This document shows positions 7,081-15,732 of a stretch of 45,756 nt of DNA, in pieces. The position numbers and the translations under genes were made by a program. This stretch comes from CAZEPJ01 sp964514105 (lineage in GTDB: Bacteria; Desulfobacterota; Desulfocorpusculales; Desulfocorpusculum). Each line of letters begins with the position of its first letter. The stretch's first letter is position 1. Below the pieces are notes generated by a model. It saw only the letters and a program-made list of their open reading frames with translations, was not told the DNA's origin and made no database searches. The stretch covers positions 1-45,756 of the forward strand of contig CAZEPJ010000036.1 of NCBI GenBank assembly GCA_964514105.1, in the 5' to 3' direction.

Positions 7081-8657
7081 GGGGCGCATCCCCGAAGGGA
7101 GAGGACCTTTCTCAGCAAGGGGAGGTTGAGGTGGGTCTGGTGGTCGAAGGAGCCGTGGTACGCCTCCCGGGCCTTGCCCAGGTCGTAGCAGGTGGTGCTG
7201 TCCATGGCCACCAGGATGCCGGGCACGCCCGCTGCTTCCAAGTCCTCGGCGTGCTTGGTGTAGAACCCCTCACAGCAGCAGCCGATGAACCCCCCCGCCC
7301 CCCGACGCCGGATGCCCTCCAGGTTCTCCATGAGATTCTCGAAGCTGGTGACCGTCACAGGGGCGAGGCCCGTCTCCCGGGCCATGGCATACCCCTCCCC
7401 GATGGAGCACAGCCCGCACTGCCGGCACCCGTCCCGGTGGCGCAGATCGCAGGCCAGGTCCTTGGAGCAGTACGGGAGGAGGAACCAACCCAGGTCGCGC
7501 TGGAGCACGTCGCCCAGGCTCCCGCCCACGGGGAACAGGTCGTGGGTCTCCTCGTGGGTGAACCCCATCTCCAGGTACGGCATCTTCTCCAGGGCCTTGC
7601 GGAAGACCCGGGCGAAGTCGGCCCGGCCCAGGGCGGGAAAAGGCGAGGCCCCACCCGCGAAGAAGGCCCCAAGGATCTCGTCCACCAGGAAGGGGTCAGC
7701 CGGCACGTCCTTGAACCGGCTCTCCAGATCGTAGAGGGCCCGGGTCGGGAAGGAGAAGAAATCTCCGGAGAGGGTGGCGGAGCGGATGCGGCGCCGCCCC
7801 CCGTCCACTTCCAGCAGGAGCCGGATGACGCCGCCCGAGCCCCGGTGGATGGCGCGCAGGGCCTCCCTGTGCTGGCCCCCCGGGCCCTTGCGGTCGATCC
7901 AGGCCGCCGAGGCGAAGCCGGGCGTCAGCTCCCCCAGACGCGCCTCCTCCCACGGCGTCAACCCCGAGGCCTCCCAGGAGCAGTCCAGGGCGTCGGCGAA
8001 GGCGGCCGCCACGGCCTCCTTGATGCGCCCCATGGGGGGGACCCAGCCCAGCTCCCGCCTGAGGGTGGTCACCCGGTCCATGAGGGAGTCCACCTCGTGG
8101 GCCTTGAGCTTCTCCATGGGCACCCTCAGGGCCCGGAGCATGGCCCAGACGTCCAGATCCACCAGCAAGGTGCCCTGGAAAAGGAACGCGCCTCCCTCCT
8201 GGGTGCCGCCCGTGCCCGATATCTTCCTGCCGTGAACCTCGATGTCGTTGCGCGGACGAAAGGCCGCCTCCAGGCCGAAGGCCCCCCGCAGGGCTTGGCA
8301 GAAGATCTCCGAGACCCGCGTCACGATCTGCTGGGGGGATGCACCCAGCCCCGGGGCGTCCCGGTGGGCGACGATCTCCCATCCCAGGTGGCATGGCTCG
8401 AAGAGGATGGCTCCGCCTCCCGTGATGCGGCGGTTGACCTCCAGCCCCTGCTCCCGGCAGAAGTCCAGGCGAACCTCCTGATCCAGCCGCTGGTGATAGC
8501 CCACCAGGACCGAGGGCCTCGAGAACTGCAGGAAGCGCAGGGTGTCAGGGACGAGGGAGCGCGCCCTGGCCTCGAGCACCACCTGGTCCAGGGCCATGTT
8601 CTCGGCGGCCCCCCGGTGACCCGTGTCCAAGAGGCGCCATGGAATCCTACGGGGCAT
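7077..8657 (-). CDS. lplA: Lipoate/octanoate-protein ligase fused to DUF116 Cys-rich domain
   Basis: 526 residues with two parts. Residues 1 to about 190 are an LplA/BirA-type ligase domain: RRITGGGAILFEP (76-88) and GRKISGTGGTQEGG (143-156) with the catalytic-type Lys145. Residues 190-380 include a ligase accessory-like region (IRLLLEVDGGRRRIRSATL). Residues 380-510 match the DUF116 pattern, with nine Cys including 397, 403, 411, 414, 417, the triplet 460-462 and 490. The ligase would load octanoate or lipoate on acceptor proteins as substrate for LipS1/LipS2. The DUF116 domain may hold metal or a cluster, which is inference. First gene of the lip unit, followed by lipT with an ATGA overlap. 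Start ATG 8657; a TTG six codons upstream (8675) is possible. Confidence 0.8.
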   Translation of the reverse strand: MPRRIPWRLLDTGHRGAAENMALDQVVLEARARSLVPDTLRFLQFSRPSVLVGYHQRLDQEVRLDFCREQGLEVNRRITGGGAILFEPCHLGWEIVAHRDAPGLGASPQQIVTRVSEIFCQALRGAFGLEAAFRPRNDIEVHGRKISGTGGTQEGGAFLFQGTLLVDLDVWAMLRALRVPMEKLKAHEVDSLMDRVTTLRRELGWVPPMGRIKEAVAAAFADALDCSWEASGLTPWEEARLGELTPGFASAAWIDRKGPGGQHREALRAIHRGSGGVIRLLLEVDGGRRRIRSATLSGDFFSFPTRALYDLESRFKDVPADPFLVDEILGAFFAGGASPFPALGRADFARVFRKALEKMPYLEMGFTHEETHDLFPVGGSLGDVLQRDLGWFLLPYCSKDLACDLRHRDGCRQCGLCSIGEGYAMARETGLAPVTVTSFENLMENLEGIRRRGAGGFIGCCCEGFYTKHAEDLEAAGVPGILVAMDSTTCYDLGKAREAYHGSFDHQTHLNLPLLRKVLSLRGCAP

Positions 8658-8745
8658 GATGATCCCGAGGCACAATCAGGGAATGCGGCGCCCCCCCGCG
8701 AGACGGCGGCTCCGGGACGCCGGGCAAGAGGGGGGTCCCTCCAGA

Positions 8746-8775
8746 AGTCTATCGTCGGGGTGATGGCGATGTCAA
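8746..8775 (-). promoter_or_regulatory. Putative sigma70 promoter of the lip unit
   Basis: On the minus strand TTGACA (8775-8770) is followed after 18 bases by TAGACT (8751-8746). It lies in the 131-base gap between the DUF35 gene stop and the lplA start, about 85 bases before the ATG. This suggests the four lipoate genes can be transcribed separately from the long liv-thiolase operon upstream. Confidence 0.5.
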
Positions 8776-8788
8776 CCGGCGGCATCCC

Positions 8789-9256
8789 CTAGGTCAGCGG
8801 TTCGAAGTGGGCGATGTCCAGGATGTCCCCCCGGCGCTCCTGCTTCCAGACCGCTTTGACCCGCATGCCGATTCTGACGTGATCCTTGAGCAAGTCGATA
8901 TCGTACCCGGGGAGCCCGCCCACGAAGTGGGTAAAGCCGTTGTCCGATCCGTCCAGGGCGATGACCCCGATGATGTAGGGGGGCTCCAGGGGTTGGCCCT
9001 CGTACGGGAAGTTGATGAGGACCCAGGTGCGCAGGGTCCCCTCGTCCTTCACCTGGACCCACTCGTCCATGTCCCGAAAGCAGCGGGGACAGAAGGCCCG
9101 CGCCGGGACCAGGACCCGGCCGCAGGCGGCGCATCGGGTTCCCAGGATCACCTTTTCCTCAAAACCCCGGAAGAACCGGGTGATGGTGGGGCCCATGGCC
9201 CACCGGTACGGGAGGGAGATCTTGCCCTCCACGATGCGGGACTCCTCGGGACCCAT
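8789..9256 (-). CDS. DUF35 Zn-ribbon OB-fold protein, thiolase partner
   Basis: This 155-residue protein has the DUF35 architecture: an N-terminal helical part, a rubredoxin-like Zn ribbon with Cys42, Cys45, Cys56 and Cys59 (CAAC, CPRC), then an OB fold (GTLRTWVLINFP, IIGVIALDG). Family members bind thiolase-fold enzymes, for example in archaeal thiolase/HMG-CoA synthase complexes, in BbsAB benzoylsuccinyl-CoA thiolase and in the Ltp2-ChsH2 aldolase, and help shape the CoA site. Here it directly follows two thiolase genes, which fits such a complex. The ATG at 9256 has GGAGGAAGG in front; an in-frame ATG seven codons earlier is less well placed. It is the last gene of the long liv operon. Confidence 0.88.
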   Translation of the reverse strand: MGPEESRIVEGKISLPYRWAMGPTITRFFRGFEEKVILGTRCAACGRVLVPARAFCPRCFRDMDEWVQVKDEGTLRTWVLINFPYEGQPLEPPYIIGVIALDGSDNGFTHFVGGLPGYDIDLLKDHVRIGMRVKAVWKQERRGDILDIAHFEPLT

Positions 9257-9284
9257 GGTCCTTCCTCCTCCCCCCAACGGGCGG

Positions 9285-10451
9285 TCACAACGTCCGCCCC
9301 AGGATCATGACGCCGTTGAACTGGTCCATCCCCCCCATGGCATGGGCCAGGCCCGTGCGCGCGCCCTCTATCTGATGGGCGCCGGCCCTTCCCCGGATCT
9401 GCATGGCCACCTCGGCCACCCGCTGCAGGCCCGTGGCCCCGATAGGGTTGGTGCACAGGACCCCCCCGGACGGGTCGCACGGCAGGTCGCCTCCGGGCAT
9501 GACCGCGCCCCCCTCCACCAGCTCGCAGGCTCCGCCGGGTTCGCAGAAGCCGAAGCACTCGTAGTAGAGCAGTTCCTGGAAGGTGAAGGGGTTGTACAGC
9601 TCCGCCACGTCCAGTTCCCGGAGCGGACGAGCGATCCCCGCCATGCGGTACGCGGCCCGGGCGGCCCCCATGGCCGACTGCCAACTCACCTTGTCGCTGT
9701 CGCCGAAAAAGTGCTCCTCGCCGCAGTATCCCACCCCTTTGACCCAGGCGGGCGTGCCCGGAAAGCGGCCGGCCGCGGACTTGGAGGCGAAGACCACGGC
9801 GCAGGCCCCATCCGAGGAGGGACAAACGTCCAGGAGGCGAACGGGGTAGGCGATGACCCGGGAGCTGAGGACGTCGGCCACGGAGACCTCCATGCGGATG
9901 TGGGCGTGGGGGTTGTCCATGGCGGCCCGGTGGTTTCTCACCGAAAGGAGGGCGGCGGACTGCCGGACCCGCTCCTCAGGGAGGCCGTAGTGGTGAATGT
10001 ATTGGTTGCACTGGAGGGCGAAAATCCCCGGGGCCCCCGCCAGAAAGGGCCTCTGGAAGAAGGGATCCGCCACCGTGGACATCGTCCCCTGGGGCTCGCC
10101 CTCGTACATCTTCTCGGCGCCCACGGCCAGGACCACGTCGAAGAGGCCCGAGGCCACGTGGTAAAAGGCCGCGTGGGCCACGGAGACGCCCGTGGAGCCG
10201 CAGGTGGCCGCCCGAATGATGGGTTTGCCCACACCCCCAACGGCGTCCGCCCAGTACAGGTGGGGCGCGTTGACGCCCTCCATGGGGGGCGGCATGGACC
10301 CCGCGACCACGGCCTGGACCTCATCGGGGCCGATCCCTGCGTCTTTGAGGGCCGCCACGACGGCCTCACGGACCATCTCCGGGCAGCTCACGTCCGTTCG
10401 TTTGCCGCACCGGCTCTGGCCAGTCCCCACGATGGCGACAGGCGTTGCCAT
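9285..10451 (-). CDS. Thiolase-fold protein A (SCP2/acetyl-CoA acetyltransferase type)
   Basis: 388-residue thiolase of the SCP2-like type. The nucleophile is present as Cys84 in RAATCGSTGVS, and a C-terminal His370 lies in GLAHAMGGMD, where SCP2 types have His in place of the second Cys. The usual GHP triad position in PSGGVLCTNPIGATG reads TNP, so the His that normally activates the Cys is Asn335. It should cleave or form a beta-ketoacyl-CoA, or work jointly with its neighbour. The ATG at 10451 has AGGAAGGTG upstream; the longer open frame to 10649 has no sign of coding. It lies between thiolase B (118 bases before) and the DUF35 gene (28 bases after). The real substrate is not readable. 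Confidence 0.87.
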   Translation of the reverse strand: MATPVAIVGTGQSRCGKRTDVSCPEMVREAVVAALKDAGIGPDEVQAVVAGSMPPPMEGVNAPHLYWADAVGGVGKPIIRAATCGSTGVSVAHAAFYHVASGLFDVVLAVGAEKMYEGEPQGTMSTVADPFFQRPFLAGAPGIFALQCNQYIHHYGLPEERVRQSAALLSVRNHRAAMDNPHAHIRMEVSVADVLSSRVIAYPVRLLDVCPSSDGACAVVFASKSAAGRFPGTPAWVKGVGYCGEEHFFGDSDKVSWQSAMGAARAAYRMAGIARPLRELDVAELYNPFTFQELLYYECFGFCEPGGACELVEGGAVMPGGDLPCDPSGGVLCTNPIGATGLQRVAEVAMQIRGRAGAHQIEGARTGLAHAMGGMDQFNGVMILGRTL

Positions 10452-10569
10452 GGGACACCTTCCTGACATGGGGCGCCAGGCTGCGGGCTCCTCCTCCCGC
10501 CTCCTGCATTGCCACATGCGCTGTGGTGAATCCTCAATGCGGTATGCGCTGTTTCCTTTCCCTCCTTCC

Positions 10570-11712
10570 CTACCCCACCCCCAGCAACACCACCGTATGC
10601 GACTGTCCCCCCGGCCCATGGGTGCTGTGGGCCAGGGCCGTGCGGGCACCGGCCGCCTGATGCTCGCCTGCCTCCCCCTTCACCTGAAGGGCGGCCTCGG
10701 CGATCCGCAGAAGGCCCCTGGCCACATAGGGGTGCGTGGCCAGGACCCCGCCCGAAGGGTTCACGGGCAGCCGGCCCCCCAGGGAGAATGCCCCGGCCGC
10801 GGCGAGCTTGCCGGCTTGCCCCGCCTCGCACAGACCCAACTGTTCGCACCAGAGCAGTTCCTGGAATGACGTGGGCTCGCACACCTCGGCCACGTCGATC
10901 TCCACCCGCGGATCCCGGATCCCCGCCATGTCGTACGCCATGGCGGCTGCCCCCCGCAGACTCCCTCCCAGGAGGTCCCGATCCCCGAACCAGTGGGACT
11001 CCGTGCTCCAGCCCATCCCTCGAACCCACGCCGGCCGATGGGTCAGCTCTCTGGCAACCTCCTCGCAGGCCAGGAGCATGACGCAGGCCCCGTCCGAGGG
11101 CTCGGCGCAGTCCAACCTCCGCAGGGGGTAGGCCACGACCTGAGACGCCAGGACCTCCTCAACGGAAAGGAGTCCCTTGCGGTGGGCATAGGGGTTCTTG
11201 AGGGCGTGGCCCAGGTTCTTGATGACCACATGGGCCAGATGCGCCTCCTCGAGGCCGTATCGGTCCTTGTACGCCTGGGCCTGGAGGGCCGCGGCCGATG
11301 TCTCGTTGAGCCCTACGGGCCTCTGGAAGAACGGATCCCCGTACAGATTGGTGAGGGCCGCGTACGAGGGGATCTCGCTCCCCTTGGTGACGCCCACCAC
11401 CAGGGCCGTTCGGTGGAGGCCCGACAGGACGCGCATGACCGCGTAGCAGAAGGCCAGGGCCCCGTCCTCCGGCGCCTTGGTGGCGTTCTTGAGATACGCC
11501 CCCTCCGCGTCGAAGTAGTAGGAGTTGGAGCAGCTGATCCCCATCCAATAATCCGAGGAAGCCGAGACCACCGTGTCGATGTCCTCCCGGCACAGACCCA
11601 AGGGGTCCAGGACGTTGCGGACCAACCCGTAGACCATGTCCCGGACGTTGTCCTGGAGAAAGGACCCATGATGGGTCTGCGACACGCCGACCACGGCCAC
11701 CCGGTTGGACAT
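10570..11712 (-). CDS. Thiolase-fold protein B lacking the nucleophilic cysteine
   Basis: 380 residues, paralogous to thiolase A along the full length (shared PFFQRP, PSDGACV, EVCEPTSFQELLW and NPSGGVLATHP elements). Aligned with Cys84 of protein A, the region KNATKAPEDGALAF (residues 75-88) has no Cys, so normal thiolase acylation is unlikely. It does keep the GHP-type His (THP, His327) missing in protein A and the C-terminal His362 (ALAHSTHG). It may be a structural or half-site partner of protein A, or a retro-aldolase like Ltp2, which is a thiolase fold without Cys chemistry. Start ATG 11712 with GCAGGAGT upstream. It follows livM in the same orientation across a 121-base gap. Confidence 0.85.
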   Translation of the reverse strand: MSNRVAVVGVSQTHHGSFLQDNVRDMVYGLVRNVLDPLGLCREDIDTVVSASSDYWMGISCSNSYYFDAEGAYLKNATKAPEDGALAFCYAVMRVLSGLHRTALVVGVTKGSEIPSYAALTNLYGDPFFQRPVGLNETSAAALQAQAYKDRYGLEEAHLAHVVIKNLGHALKNPYAHRKGLLSVEEVLASQVVAYPLRRLDCAEPSDGACVMLLACEEVARELTHRPAWVRGMGWSTESHWFGDRDLLGGSLRGAAAMAYDMAGIRDPRVEIDVAEVCEPTSFQELLWCEQLGLCEAGQAGKLAAAGAFSLGGRLPVNPSGGVLATHPYVARGLLRIAEAALQVKGEAGEHQAAGARTALAHSTHGPGGQSHTVVLLGVG

Positions 11713-11833
11713 GGGGACTCCTGCTCCACTGGTATTCCGCAATGCGGTTTCGGTCCTCCCCGAGCGCTCCACCGCAGTTGCGGCAAAGGGCCGCGGGGCG
11801 CCTCGCCGCCCGGGGTCCGCAACCCCAACCGCC

Positions 11834-12916
11834 TCACTCCGAGATGTACGGCAGGGGCCAGATGCGGAAGTAGTCCCGGAACTTGACCCAGACCCCCACC
11901 AGCCCCACGGGCTCGAAGATGATGAACAGCACGATGAGCAGGCCGAAGACGAAGTCCTTCACCGGCCCCAGCAGGATGGTCACGTTGGGGTCATAGACCC
12001 TCGCGAGCCAGCTCACCACCGAATCCAGGCCGAAGGGGATCAGGGTGATGAACAGCACCCCGAAGACCGTCCCCAGGATGCTGCCCAGACCGCCCACCAG
12101 GACCATGGCCAGGAACATGACCGAGTGGAGGAACGTGAAGTCGCCGGGCATGGCCGCCCGCTGCAGGCCGCAGAACATGGCCCCGGCCACGCCCGCGTAA
12201 AACGACGCGATGGCGAACGAGAGCAGCTTGTATGGAAACACGGGGATGCCGATGATCTCGGCGGACACGTCGTTGTCGCGCACGGCGATGAAGGCCCGTC
12301 CGATCTTGGATCGGATGAGGTTTCGGGCGCCCCACACCAGAAACCCGGCCACGAGGAAGGCGAAGTAGAAGAAGGCGGCGTTGCGCTGCAGGGAGATGCC
12401 CAAGACCGTGGGGGTGGGCAGCTCGATCCCCCGGATGCCGCGGGTCACGGACTCCCAGTGGATGATGCCGTAGTCGATGATGAACTGAAAGGCCAGGGTG
12501 GCCACCATGAGGTAGAAGCCCTTGATGCGCAGGGACGGAACGCCCACCAGGACCCCGAACAGGGCCGCCGTCAGGCCCGCCGCCCCCACGGAGGCGATGA
12601 ACGGGACCCCCAGCTTCCAGATGAGGATGGCCGAGGTGTACGCCCCCACCCCCAGGAAGGCCGCGTGACCCAGGGACAGGAGCCCCGTGAAGCCCACCAG
12701 CAGGTTCAGGCCCACGGCCCCGATGAGGTTGACCAGGGTCAGGTTGAGGATGAAGTAGTGCCCCTCGTTGAAAAATAGGGGCGAGGCCGCCACCAGCACC
12801 AGGAAGAGCCCCAAGGCCAGCCGCTTGAACCGGGTGCGGAAGATGCGCTCGTCCTCCCGGTACCCGAAGACCGCGTTGGACGACAGGTACTTGCTGTAGA
12901 GTTGGGAGAAGGTCAC
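11834..12916 (-). CDS. livM: Branched-chain amino acid-type ABC transporter permease LivM
   Basis: 360-residue integral membrane permease of the LivM family, one half of the channel of a Liv-type ABC importer. The family signature LVNLIGAVGLNLLVGFTGLLSLGHAAF is present in the first third, followed by about eight hydrophobic segments and the coupling region GRAFIAVRDNDVSAEIIGI that contacts the ATPases. About 45 polar residues precede the first membrane segment, longer than usual. I start at GTG 12916 because GGAGGTG precedes it; the open frame continues upstream without support. Unusually, the acyl-CoA ligase gene lies between livG and livM. The association suggests import of an organic acid rather than leucine or isoleucine. 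Confidence 0.92.
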   Translation of the reverse strand: MTFSQLYSKYLSSNAVFGYREDERIFRTRFKRLALGLFLVLVAASPLFFNEGHYFILNLTLVNLIGAVGLNLLVGFTGLLSLGHAAFLGVGAYTSAILIWKLGVPFIASVGAAGLTAALFGVLVGVPSLRIKGFYLMVATLAFQFIIDYGIIHWESVTRGIRGIELPTPTVLGISLQRNAAFFYFAFLVAGFLVWGARNLIRSKIGRAFIAVRDNDVSAEIIGIPVFPYKLLSFAIASFYAGVAGAMFCGLQRAAMPGDFTFLHSVMFLAMVLVGGLGSILGTVFGVLFITLIPFGLDSVVSWLARVYDPNVTILLGPVKDFVFGLLIVLFIIFEPVGLVGVWVKFRDYFRIWPLPYISE

Positions 12917-12990
12917 CCACCCACCTCCGCGCCCGCATGGTTGGCGCCCCGGGCCGGCTCGCGGGCGAGGGCCCAGTGCAATCGATGGTT

Positions 12991-13018
12991 CGCACTCCGC
13001 ACTCCGCACCCCCCACTG
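12991..13018. repeat. Heptanucleotide tandem repeat, CGCACTC unit
   Basis: Two exact CGCACTC units are followed by CGCACCC and a degenerate CCCACTG, all in the same 7-base register. It lies in the spacer between the acyl-CoA ligase and livM. Similar 7-base arrays with other unit sequences occur at 16530 and 23909. Confidence 0.6.
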
Positions 13019-13030
13019 CCCACGCTCATG

Positions 13031-14935
13031 TCACACCTCCGCCAGCCGCACGTCCCCCTTGAAGGCCGACAGCCGGCCGTCCTCGTAGCGGATCTGCACA
13101 TCCAGGGCATGAACACCCCTGTCCGAGTACAGGTCCTCGATGAGGCCCTGGTACCGCTCGTTGACGAAGGCGCGCCGGACCTTGCGCGTGCGGGTCAGCT
13201 CGCCGTCGTCGGGATGGAGCTCCTTGAGCAGGATGGCGAAGCGCTTCACCCGGATGTTCTCTGGGAAGCGTTCGCACAGCTTCTGGATCTCTTCCCGCAC
13301 GAGCTGGTAAGTCTCGGGACGCTGGGCCAGGTCCTGGAACGTGGTGTACGAGATCCCCCGCTTCTTGGCCCAGTTCCCCACGTTCTCCAGGTCGATGCTC
13401 ACGATGGCCGCCACGAACGGGCGCTCGGCGCCGCAGACCAGAAGCTCCTTGATGTACGGGCTGAACTTGAGGCGCGTCTCGATGTCCTGGGGGGCGAACT
13501 TGGTCCCGTCCTGCAGGACCATGAGGTCCTTGAACCGGTCGAAGACGTAGAGATGGCCGTCCTCCCCCATGTACCCCGCGTCCCCGGTGCGCCAGAAACC
13601 GTCCTCGGTGTATCCCTCCCGGGTGGCCTTCTCGTTCTTGTAGTATCCCAGGTGGATGTTCCTGCCCCGCACCAAGATTTCCCCCTCCTGCGAGACCTTG
13701 ACCTCCACGTCGGGGATGGGCACCCCCACGGTCTCGGGCCGCACGTCGTGGGCCCAGTGGGTGGTGGCGATGCCCGCGCACTCGCTCTGGCCGTACACCT
13801 GCCTGAGGTCCACGCCCAAGGCCTTGAAGTACTTGAACACCTCGGGGGAGATGGCCCCCCCGCCCGTGACGGCCATGCGCACGCGCCCCAGCCCCACCTT
13901 GTTCTTGAGGGGGCGGATGACGAAGAAGTCCAGGAGCGGAAAGAGCAGCCGGCTCCACAGCCCCGGGTCCTGCCCGGCCAGGTTGGCCTCGGTGCACTTG
14001 AGGGCCACGGCCATGGCCCGCTCGTACATGCGCCGCTTGAACGGGTCGGCGTTGTCCATGGCGGCCTGGATGGTGGAGATCAGGAACTCCCACGCCGCCG
14101 GCGTCCCCCCGAAGTAGAAGGGCTGCAGCTCCAACAGATCCTTGCGGACGGTCTCGGTCTCCTCGGGGAAGTTGTAGCGGGCCCCCACCATGAGAAAGCG
14201 CGTGACGTTGTACAGCTGCTCGCCGATCCAGGGGAGCGGCGCGATGGACAGGAGTTCGTCCCCCCGGCGCATGGACACCATCTTGCCGTAGCTTCCCGAG
14301 GCGAAGATGAGGTTCTCGTGGCTCAACATGGCCAGCTTGGGCATGGCCGTGGTGCCCGATGTGGTGAGCATGAGGGCGGGGCCCGCGGGGTCCAGCGCCA
14401 GGGCCAGCTCCCGCAGCTGATGCCCCTGACCCCCCCCTGCCCTGGCCCCGGCCTCGACGACGTCCTCGAAGCGCGCCAGGAACGGGTGCTCCTGGTAGTA
14501 GTGGGTCATGCCCCGGGAGTCCCAGACGATGACCCGCTCCACCTGCCCCCGGATCTGGGCCCAGATCTTGAGGGCCTTGTCCACCTGCTCCTGGTCCCTC
14601 AGGACCAGAAAGCGTGCGTCCGAGTATTGCACCAGGTACTGCATCTCCTCGGGGAGGCAGTCCGCGTACATGCCCGTGACCACGCCGCCCGCCGCGATCC
14701 CCCCGAATTCCGCCACCACCCACTGGGGCTTGTTGTCGCCGATAACGGCCAGCTTGTCGCCGGCCTTCAGGCCCAGGGCCCGCAGCCCCAGGGCGAAACA
14801 GCCCACTTGGTCCCGGAATCCCGCCCAGGTGGTGGGGCTCCAGATCCCGAAGCGCTTCTCCCGCATCGCGACCGCTTGCGGGATCTCGTCAGCGTTCTTG
14901 ACGATGAGGCCGATGAGCGTTTGGTCGATCGTCAT
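13031..14935 (-). CDS. AMP-dependent long-chain acyl-CoA synthetase/ligase
   Basis: 634-residue member of the ANL adenylating superfamily, close to long-chain fatty acyl-CoA synthetases. It activates a carboxylic acid with ATP and CoA via an acyl-adenylate. Seen: the P-loop TSGTTAMPK near residue 205, YGQSECAG (A5 core), the adenylate/hinge region WRTGDAGYMGEDGHLYVFDRFKD, and a C-terminal domain rich in Lys/Arg (LTRTRKVRR) where the acyl-adenylation Lys normally sits. The start ATG overlaps the livG stop (ATGA), with GGGAGAGAAGG before it, so it is coupled to the transporter. This placement suggests that it activates the imported compound. The acid could be fatty, aromatic or alicyclic; sequence alone does not decide. 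Confidence 0.92.
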   Translation of the reverse strand: MTIDQTLIGLIVKNADEIPQAVAMREKRFGIWSPTTWAGFRDQVGCFALGLRALGLKAGDKLAVIGDNKPQWVVAEFGGIAAGGVVTGMYADCLPEEMQYLVQYSDARFLVLRDQEQVDKALKIWAQIRGQVERVIVWDSRGMTHYYQEHPFLARFEDVVEAGARAGGGQGHQLRELALALDPAGPALMLTTSGTTAMPKLAMLSHENLIFASGSYGKMVSMRRGDELLSIAPLPWIGEQLYNVTRFLMVGARYNFPEETETVRKDLLELQPFYFGGTPAAWEFLISTIQAAMDNADPFKRRMYERAMAVALKCTEANLAGQDPGLWSRLLFPLLDFFVIRPLKNKVGLGRVRMAVTGGGAISPEVFKYFKALGVDLRQVYGQSECAGIATTHWAHDVRPETVGVPIPDVEVKVSQEGEILVRGRNIHLGYYKNEKATREGYTEDGFWRTGDAGYMGEDGHLYVFDRFKDLMVLQDGTKFAPQDIETRLKFSPYIKELLVCGAERPFVAAIVSIDLENVGNWAKKRGISYTTFQDLAQRPETYQLVREEIQKLCERFPENIRVKRFAILLKELHPDDGELTRTRKVRRAFVNERYQGLIEDLYSDRGVHALDVQIRYEDGRLSAFKGDVRLAEV

Positions 14936-15732
14936 CCGGCCCTTCTCTCCCTTCCCAGGTAGGCCTCCACCACCTGCGGGTCCTTCTGCACCTCCTGGGG
15001 CGCCCCCTCGGCGATCTTGAACCCGAAGTTGAGCACGCAGACCCGATCCGAGAGGTCCATGACCGCGGCCAGGTCATGCTCGATCCAGACGATGGTCACC
15101 CCCAGGTCGCGGTGGACGTCCATGATGTAGCTGGCGATGTCCTCCTTCTCCTCCACGGCCATGCCGGCCATGATCTCGTCTAGGAGGAGCAGCTTGGGCC
15201 GCATGGCCAGCGCCCGGGCCATGTCCACGCGCTTTCTGACCCCGATGGGGAGCGTGGCCACGGGGTGGTACCGGAAGCTGGACAGGCCCATGAAGTCGAT
15301 GATCTCCTCCTCGATCTCCTTGCGGTGGGCCATTTCCTCCCGGACCAGATGGGGAAGCCGCAGGAAGCTCCCAAGGGGGGAAAAGCGCATCTGGCAGTGG
15401 CGGCCCAGCTTGATGTTGTCCAGCACGGTCATGCCGTGGAAGAGCTCCACCTTCTGGAAGGTCCGGGCGATGCCCAGGGCGGCCACGTGGTGGGGCTTGA
15501 GGCCCGTGACCTCCTGTCCGCGGAACAGGATCCTGCCGCGCTGGGGCCGGTAGTGGGCGTTGATGCAGTTGAGGAGGCTCGTCTTGCCGGCCCCGTTGGG
15601 GCCGATGATGCAGAATATCTCGCCCGGCCGCACCGAGAACGTGACCCCGGTGAGCACCTGCACCCCGACGAACGACAGATACAGATCCTCAATGCTCAGG
15701 ATGGTCCCGTCCTGCCCGTCGCTCAAAGCCAC
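14932..15732 (-). CDS. livG: Liv-type ABC transporter ATP-binding protein LivG
   Basis: 266-residue ATPase with Walker A GPNGAGKT (about residues 44-51), Q-loop in ARTFQKVELF, Walker B LLLLDEIMAGM and the H-loop WIEHDL. The insertion after the Q-loop (NIKLGRHCQ to the charged REEMAHRKEIEEE helix) is typical of the LivG family. The ABC signature is degenerate, LPIGVRKRVDMARAL rather than LSGGQ-like; related forms occur in Liv systems associated with acyl-CoA ligases. Start is GTG 15732, inside the end of livF, with GGAGGAAG close upstream; the stop overlaps the ligase ATG. It should pair with LivF to energise uptake through LivHM. Confidence 0.93.
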   Translation of the reverse strand: MALSDGQDGTILSIEDLYLSFVGVQVLTGVTFSVRPGEIFCIIGPNGAGKTSLLNCINAHYRPQRGRILFRGQEVTGLKPHHVAALGIARTFQKVELFHGMTVLDNIKLGRHCQMRFSPLGSFLRLPHLVREEMAHRKEIEEEIIDFMGLSSFRYHPVATLPIGVRKRVDMARALAMRPKLLLLDEIMAGMAVEEKEDIASYIMDVHRDLGVTIVWIEHDLAAVMDLSDRVCVLNFGFKIAEGAPQEVQKDPQVVEAYLGRERRAG

